Of a DNA stretch of 64,000 nucleotides, positions 59,207 to 64,000 are shown piece after piece. Position 1 is the first letter of the stretch. Each line of letters opens with the position of its first letter. The translations under genes and the position numbers were made by a program. The notes beneath the pieces were generated by a model that saw only the letters and a program-made list of their open reading frames with translations, was not told the origin of the DNA and searched no databases. Location of the stretch: assembly GCA_947044405.1 (NCBI GenBank), contig CAMRHE010000457.1, forward strand, positions 422,001 to 486,000, in the 5' to 3' direction. Source of the DNA: Leptodactylus fallax. Taxonomy: Eukaryota; Chordata; Amphibia; Anura; Leptodactylidae.

Positions 59207-60802
59207 CAGTGGGCAAAAAAGTATTTAGTTATCCACCAATTGTGCAAGTTCTCCCACTTAAAAAGATGAGGCCGGCCTGTAATTGCCATCATAGGTAGAC
59301 CTCAACTATGAGAGACAAAATGAGAAAACATATCTAGAAAATAACATTGTCTGATTTTTAAAGAATTTATTTGCAAATTATGATGGAAAATAAGTATTCG
59401 GTCACCTACAAACAAGCAAGATTTCTGGCTCTCACAGACCTGTAACTTCTTCTTTAAGAGGCTCCTCTGTCCTCCACTCATTACCTGTAGTAATGGCTCC
59501 TGTTTGACATTGTTATCAGTATAAAAGACACCTGTCCACAACCTCAAACAGTCACACTCCAAACTCCACTATGGTGAAGACCAAAGAGCTGTGGAAGGAC
59601 CAGAAACAAAATGGTAGCCCTGCACCAGGTTGATAAGACTGAATCTGCAATAGGCAAGCAGCTTGGTGTGAAGAAATCACCTGTGGGAGCAATAATTAGA
59701 AAATGGAAGACATACAAGACCACTGATAATCTCCCTCCATCAGGGGCTCCACGCAAGATCTCACCCCGTGGGGTCAAAATGATCACAAGAACGGTGAGCA
59801 AAAATCCCAGAACCACACGGGGGGACCTAGTGAGTGACCTGCAGAAAGCTGGGACTAACGTAACAAAGGCTACTGTCAGTAACACACTACGCCGCCAGGG
59901 ACTCAGATCCTGCAGTGCCAGACGTGTCCCCCTGCTTAAGCCAGTACATATCCGGGCCCGTCTGAAGTTTGCTAGAGAGCATTTGGATGTTCCAGAAGAG
60001 TATTGGGAGAATATCATATGGTCAGATGTAACCAAAGTAAAACTGTTTGGTAGAAACACAACTCGTCGTGTTTGGAGGAGAGTGAATGCTGAGTTGCATT
60101 CAAAGAACACCATACCTACTGTGAAGCATGGGAGGGCAACATCATGTATGGGGCTGTTTCTCTGCAAAGGGACCAGGACAACTGATCCATGTACATGAAA
60201 TAATGAATGGGGCCATGTATCGTGAGATTTTGAGTGTAAACCTCCTTCCATCAGCAAGGGCATTGAAGATGAAACGTGGCTGGGTCTTTCAGCATGACAA
60301 TGATCCCAAGCACACCGCCAGGGCAACGAAGGAGCGGCTTCATAAGAAGCATTTCAAGGTCCTGGAGTGGCCTAGCCAGTCTCCAGATCTCAACCCCATA
60401 GAAAACCTTTGGAGGGAGTTGAAAGTCCGTGTTGCCCACCGACAGCCCCAAAACATCCCTGCTCTAGAGGAGATCTGCATGGAGGAATGGGCCAACATAC
60501 CAGCAACAGTGTGTGCCAACCTTGTGAAGACTTACAGAAAACGTTTGACCTTTGTCATTGCCAACAAAAGATATAGAACAAAGTATTGAGATGAACTTTT
60601 GTTATTGACCAAATACTTATTTTCCACCATAATTTGCAAATAAATTCTTTAAAAATCAGACAATGTGATTTTCTGGATTTGTTTTCTCATTTTGTCTCTC
60701 ATAGTTGAGGTCTACCTATGATGACAATTACAGGCCGACCTCATCTTTTTAAGTGGGAGAACTTGCACAATTCGTGGCTGACTAAATACTTTGTTTCCCC
60801 TG
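59207..60802 (+). mobile_element. Tc1/mariner element
   Basis: A 1596-bp element with inverted ends CAGTGGGCAAAAAAGTATTT and (read inward) CAGGGGAAACAAAGTATTT, flanked by TA at 59205-59206 and 60803-60804. Its ends and internal inverted sequence (CAAGTTCTCCCACTTAAAAA) resemble those I recall from ray-finned fish Tc1 elements. It inserted between duplicates 2 and 3 of the V2R-B flank. Confidence 0.93.
59571..60588 (+). pseudogene. Broken Tc1 transposase (DD34E)
   Basis: The ATG at about 59571 opens MVKTKELWKD, but an early frameshift follows. The main body (59611-60130) has helix-turn-helix sequence (TESAIGKQLGVKKSPVGAI) and D1 in IWSDVTKVKLFG. A second frameshift near GGGAGGGCAACATC (60130-60142) precedes D2 in [11 protein letters not shown] and E in SPDLNPIEN, with 34 residues between. 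All three catalytic residues are kept, but the two frameshifts inactivate it. Confidence 0.85.
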
Positions 60803-60809
60803 TATTTAC

Positions 60810-61175
60810 TTGTATTATTATAGAAATATTTAAAGCATACCTACAATTGTAAAATAAATTGTCAGAAATGAATAGTACATGTGAATGTAAGAGCTTTTGT
60901 AATATATCTTATTAGAGAAAAATGCTTCTTTCACCGTTTATTTTCTTTGTGTCTCTCTCTCCAGCAGCTTCCTTCTCCATCTCCGTAGACTTGTAGGTTA
61001 GAAGTTACTATATTATCTGTGAGGCTTGCTAGTCTGTATCCACTCTCTGGATATAGGTTCTAATAGTGAATACATTTGGCTTAGTGAAGTGAGTGAGAGG
61101 AAAGCAGTCTGATAAATGGAGAAAGAAGCATTTAATAAGATATAGTACAGTTTGTCATATTCACCTGTGCTATTC
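60810..61175 (+). repeat. Third, more diverged copy of the V2R-B 3' flank
   Basis: GAAATATTTAAAGCATACCTAC through GTAATATATCTTATTAGAG and GGCTTGCTAGTCTGTATCCACTCTCTGG matches 54337-54446 plus 56077-56270, with more substitutions than the second copy. It reads through the Tc1 target site without insertion. Confidence 0.85.
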
Positions 61176-61449
61176 ATTTATAAAAAGCTGTATACTTTAA
61201 CACTCTGAGTTGCTAACATATATAACAGACTTAAATAAACCTGCTGACCAGTATCAGATATGATAGGATTAGATATAATGGCTTAGTAGACAATATCACA
61301 CATGAAAGGTTTAGATACAACAGCTTCTCAATCCCATGTGATAGGATTCTAAGTGGTTAGAAAAAAGTTGCAAATATATAATTGGCCAAAAAACTGGTGT
61401 AAATCATTTATTTAATTCTACTTTTGTCTCTCTTGAAGTCCACTAGCAC
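61176..61449. other. Spacer, no feature recognised
   Basis: A/T-rich sequence between the third flank copy and the hAT family 2 element; GATATGATAGGATTAGATA / GTGATAGGATTC words repeat loosely. Its last 8 bases, ACTAGCAC, are the left target copy of the next element. Confidence 0.4.
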
Positions 61450-62165
61450 CAGTGGTGAACCTAGCCTCTTTGCTGCCTGAGGCAGACTATAGAAAGACGC
61501 CCCCCCTTCCAAAAAAAAAATAAATAAAATTGAGTTTCCATGCTAAATAACTTCACACATCTTCTGTTTGGTGGATGGACGAGCCCACGTGGCCCCCATT
61601 CTCTATAATAGGAGCCCCGCAGATAGCTGAGTACTGGACTTCGGGTATCTTTGGCACTCCCATTGAAGTGAATGAGAGCCACGCGGATTTCTTCCATCCA
61701 CCAAGTGACACACCTATATATATGGCTGCGGTCAGGCCCAATATATATACCCAATTTTCAGGCCCAGCGGCGGTCTCAGCAGACAGACCCCCATCACTCA
61801 GGTATTTATCCTCTATCATTTAGGTGAATACAGGGCAGTAACATTCTGTGACTTACAGGTGACGTCTCTGACTAATCGGTCACATTTCCCTTCTCTTTCC
61901 TTTGGACCGCCATGACCACTTCTTCCAGCTATGACTTGTCTCTGTAAAGTTTGCAACACAGACATCTTTGGCTCCTCACTTTTCCAGGCATCCGACCCAC
62001 ATTGTCCACACCTGCACCCCCATCCTGCTGCTACCCCAATTACATAATATATGATATAACCCCCCATAATGAATAATACCCCCAAGTGTATCTTTATATT
62101 AATAATGTCCATGTCTACCCCCATAAATAGTGCCCCCTATTAATAATGCCCCAGGTGTTAACTAA

Positions 62166-62506
62166 TTAAAAGGTTATCCAGGTCATTAATAAACTAATCA
62201 GTGGGGCTCAAAAACCCAGGACCCCTACTGATCAGCTGTTTGAATGAACTGTGATACCTGTGTAAGCGCCGTGACCGCTTCTCTGTTTACATAGTGTCAT
62301 TCATCTCATAGCGGCCATGTAATGTAATTACAGCCTCGTCCTATACACGTCTATGTGAGAAGGCTGTAATTACATCACACGGGCACTATAAACAGACGCC
62401 ATAGTCCCTTCATACAGCTGATCAGAGGAGGGGTCCACTGATCTCTTATTGATGATCTGTCCTAAGGATGGAACATCAATAAAAATGAGCTGGAAAGCCC
62501 CTTTAA
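62166..62506. mobile_element. TTAA-flanked MITE nested in hAT family 2
   Basis: The element 62170-62502 lies between TTAA copies, with ends AAGGTTATCCAGG and GAGCTGGAAAGCCCCT. Inside are an inverted pair around GTAATTACAGCC/GGCTGTAATTAC and GATCAGCTG words. The sister hAT copy has a shorter related segment at 13.1-13.39 kb. Confidence 0.6.
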
Positions 62507-62539
62507 TAAAGCCCAAGTGCCACCTTAAAGCGGTTATGG

Positions 62540-63035
62540 TCCACAGTGGCCCCTGCCCATGGTATTATGGTCCACAGAGACCCCTGTACACAGTATTACA
62601 TGGTATTATGGCTCACAGTGGCCCCTGCACTTGGTATTATGCGCTGCAGCAGCCCCTGCACATGGTATTATGACCCACAGTGTCCCCTGTACATAGTATT
62701 ACATGGTATTATGGCTCATAGCGGCCCCTACACATGGTATTATGGCCTGCAGTGGCCCCTGCACACGGTATTATGCGCCGCAACAGCCCCTGCACACGGT
62801 ATTATGCCCCACAGTGGTCCCTGCACATGGTACTATGCACCACAGCAGCCCCTGCACATGGTTTTATGGCCCGCAGCGGCCCCTGCACATGGTATTATTC
62901 CCCGCAGCGGCTCCTGCACATGGTGTTATGCCCCGCAGCGGCCCCTGCACACGGTATTATGCCCCAAAGTGGCCCCTGCACATGATATTATGCTCTATAG
63001 TGGCCCCTGCAGGTGGTATTATGCCCCATAGTGGC
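62540..63035 (+). repeat. 31-bp tandem array
   Basis: About 16 units with core GTGGCCCCTGCACATGGTATTATG, more varied than the array at 4.13 kb. Overlapping open frames here are products of the repeat. Confidence 0.85.
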
Positions 63036-63553
63036 CCACCCATGAACTATTATTATACTTTGAGGTCTGAAAAGACCCCGGAGTATAATAATAGTAGTAT
63101 TTGGCCTCACTTACCGATCCCCACTCCTGCTCACAGCCGCTTTTGCTCCCCCTTCTGCGTCCCATAGCAGAAAGGGAAGCAGAGGCGGCCACGAGCAGGA
63201 GCGGGGATAGGTAAGTAAATATGGCCCGTTACCTGCTGGGTTTACTCCAGCAGGTAACGGCATATTTATATAAAAAAAAGTTATCCTCACCTACCTGCGA
63301 TCCCTTGATGGAGCCGCCGCATTCTCTTCTTGTCTGCATCTCAGCGCAGGAGGCGCAATGACATCATTGTATCGCCGCCTGTGCTGAGATACAGACGTCT
63401 CCTAAGTCATCCCAGGACAGGTCATGCTCAGCTTTGTTTTTGTTTTTTTTTTAAAGCGGGCTGGTTTGCGTTAAATAGATAGTAAAAAATGCTGCCCCTC
63501 CAAACAGCGACCGCCTCACTTTGCCTTATTAGAGGTGCGCCACTGGCTAGCAC

Positions 63554-63892
63554 CATACTAGTTCTCTACTGCACTATGAGTTAATGTAATGGATCCATGA
63601 TATCATATTCCAGCGTATGGAGAACATGTAATAATAAACCAAAATGATACAATAAAACCCCTGAGACGACCACCCCACCCAGACCAGGAAAAAGTGGTCT
63701 TCTAGAGAGGTGGTCCTCTTAAAGAACATGGTTAGTATGGAAAACTGAAAATGCGTCACAGAAAATGTGGTCTGGAGGTGGTCTTCTCAAAGAGGTGGGC
63801 TTTTGGAGAGGTTTCACTATGTTAGAGACATGTTTGTATGATATGTGTACATACAAAATGATCTTATGCCTAGCAGTATATATAAATATATT
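63554..63892. other. Intergenic, no feature recognised
   Basis: Sequence to the right of the hAT copy. GTGGTCTTCTAGAGAGGTGG and GTGGTCTTCTCAAAGAGGTGG are a loose local repeat at about 63690-63800. Confidence 0.35.
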
Positions 63893-64000
63893 GATGCCGC
63901 CAACCCTCCCCCTTTCCCAAAACCCTGTACCTGTTTAACATGCCTCACCATCCCCTTCCCCAGCAGTCATGCTCCCACCAGTCTAAGGCAGTGGGTACAC
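63893..64000 (+). repeat. Duplicate of 56.84-56.94 kb, cut by window end
   Basis: GATGCCGCCAACCCTCCCCC..GCCTCACCATCCCCTTCCCCAG matches 56836-56945. The match probably continues beyond the window. Confidence 0.8.

Larger units (their letters stand above)
61450..63545 (-). mobile_element. hAT family 2 element, inverted copy (2.1 kb)
   Basis: The same family as 11545-14231, in the opposite orientation. It starts CAGTGGTGAACCTAGCCTC and ends GAGGTGCGCCACTG. Flanks are ACTAGCAC (61442-61449) and GCTAGCAC (63546-63553), a 7-of-8 match consistent with an 8-bp duplication that has mutated once. It holds the TGGTGGATGGACGA palindrome (61568-61700), a TTAA-type MITE, a 31-bp array, a foldback half-module and the conserved hairpin (63219-63265). 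No transposase. Confidence 0.85.

Noticed and set aside
62546..63167. ORFs of 154-161 codons rich in WYYAPQ and HGIM
   Set aside because: Frames through the 31-bp array of the second hAT family 2 copy.

Overview
The window is vertebrate nuclear DNA, most likely from an amphibian and probably a frog or toad. Evidence for this: multi-exon vomeronasal type-2 receptor (V2R) genes with GT-AG introns, a CpG-rich TATA promoter, several Tc1/mariner copies, hAT-type elements with 8-bp target duplications, TTAA-flanked and TTA-flanked MITEs, and long GATA microsatellites. The species cannot be named from sequence alone.

Layout. At 0.33-1.8 kb there is a small two-exon RING-finger gene under a TATA/CCAAT promoter with repeated CRE sites. 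From 1.8 to 6.3 kb lie repeats, including a TTAA-flanked MITE and a truncated hAT-like element with a 31-bp tandem array. From 6.29 to 9.06 kb there is a 45-bp satellite that is open in a reading frame on both strands, which creates long spurious ORFs. From 9.7 to 17 kb an older tandem array (unit around GGGGTCTGATCTGGGGTCTG) is broken by three insertions: an almost uncorrupted Tc1 element (DD38 spacing, third catalytic residue changed to Q), a 2.7-kb hAT-type element with a perfect 8-bp duplication, and a 5'-truncated Rex1/L2-like LINE. From 18.1 to 21.4 kb there are GATA arrays around a decayed Tc1 element. From 21.4 to 30.6 kb the DNA is mostly unannotated, with one MITE and a possible LTR.

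The core is a V2R cluster on the + strand. V2R-A (leader exon about 30.69 kb, coding exons 33.25-39.0 kb) is a pseudogene: it loses homology after transmembrane helix 3, and the start of its third coding exon is abnormal. V2R-B (leader exon about 44.25 kb, coding exons 48.09-53.96 kb) reads as an intact six-coding-exon receptor of 861 aa. A third copy at 57.3-58.5 kb holds only the last three transmembrane helices. It is fused to an unrelated signal-peptide-like exon, has a 10-bp deletion, and is split by an 882-bp hAT-type element. The 3' flank of V2R-B occurs three times (54, 58.5 and 60.8 kb), and the last 110 bases of the window repeat 56.84-56.94 kb, so the cluster appears to be growing by local duplication. 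These duplicates provide empty sites that prove the insertion of one Tc1 element.

V2R-B would act at the surface of vomeronasal neurons, binding peptides or amino-acid-like ligands through its Venus-flytrap domain. The RING gene is unrelated. Nearly everything else is transposon or simple repeat. Exon boundaries were inferred by reading splice sites and comparing the V2R copies; no transcript evidence was available.
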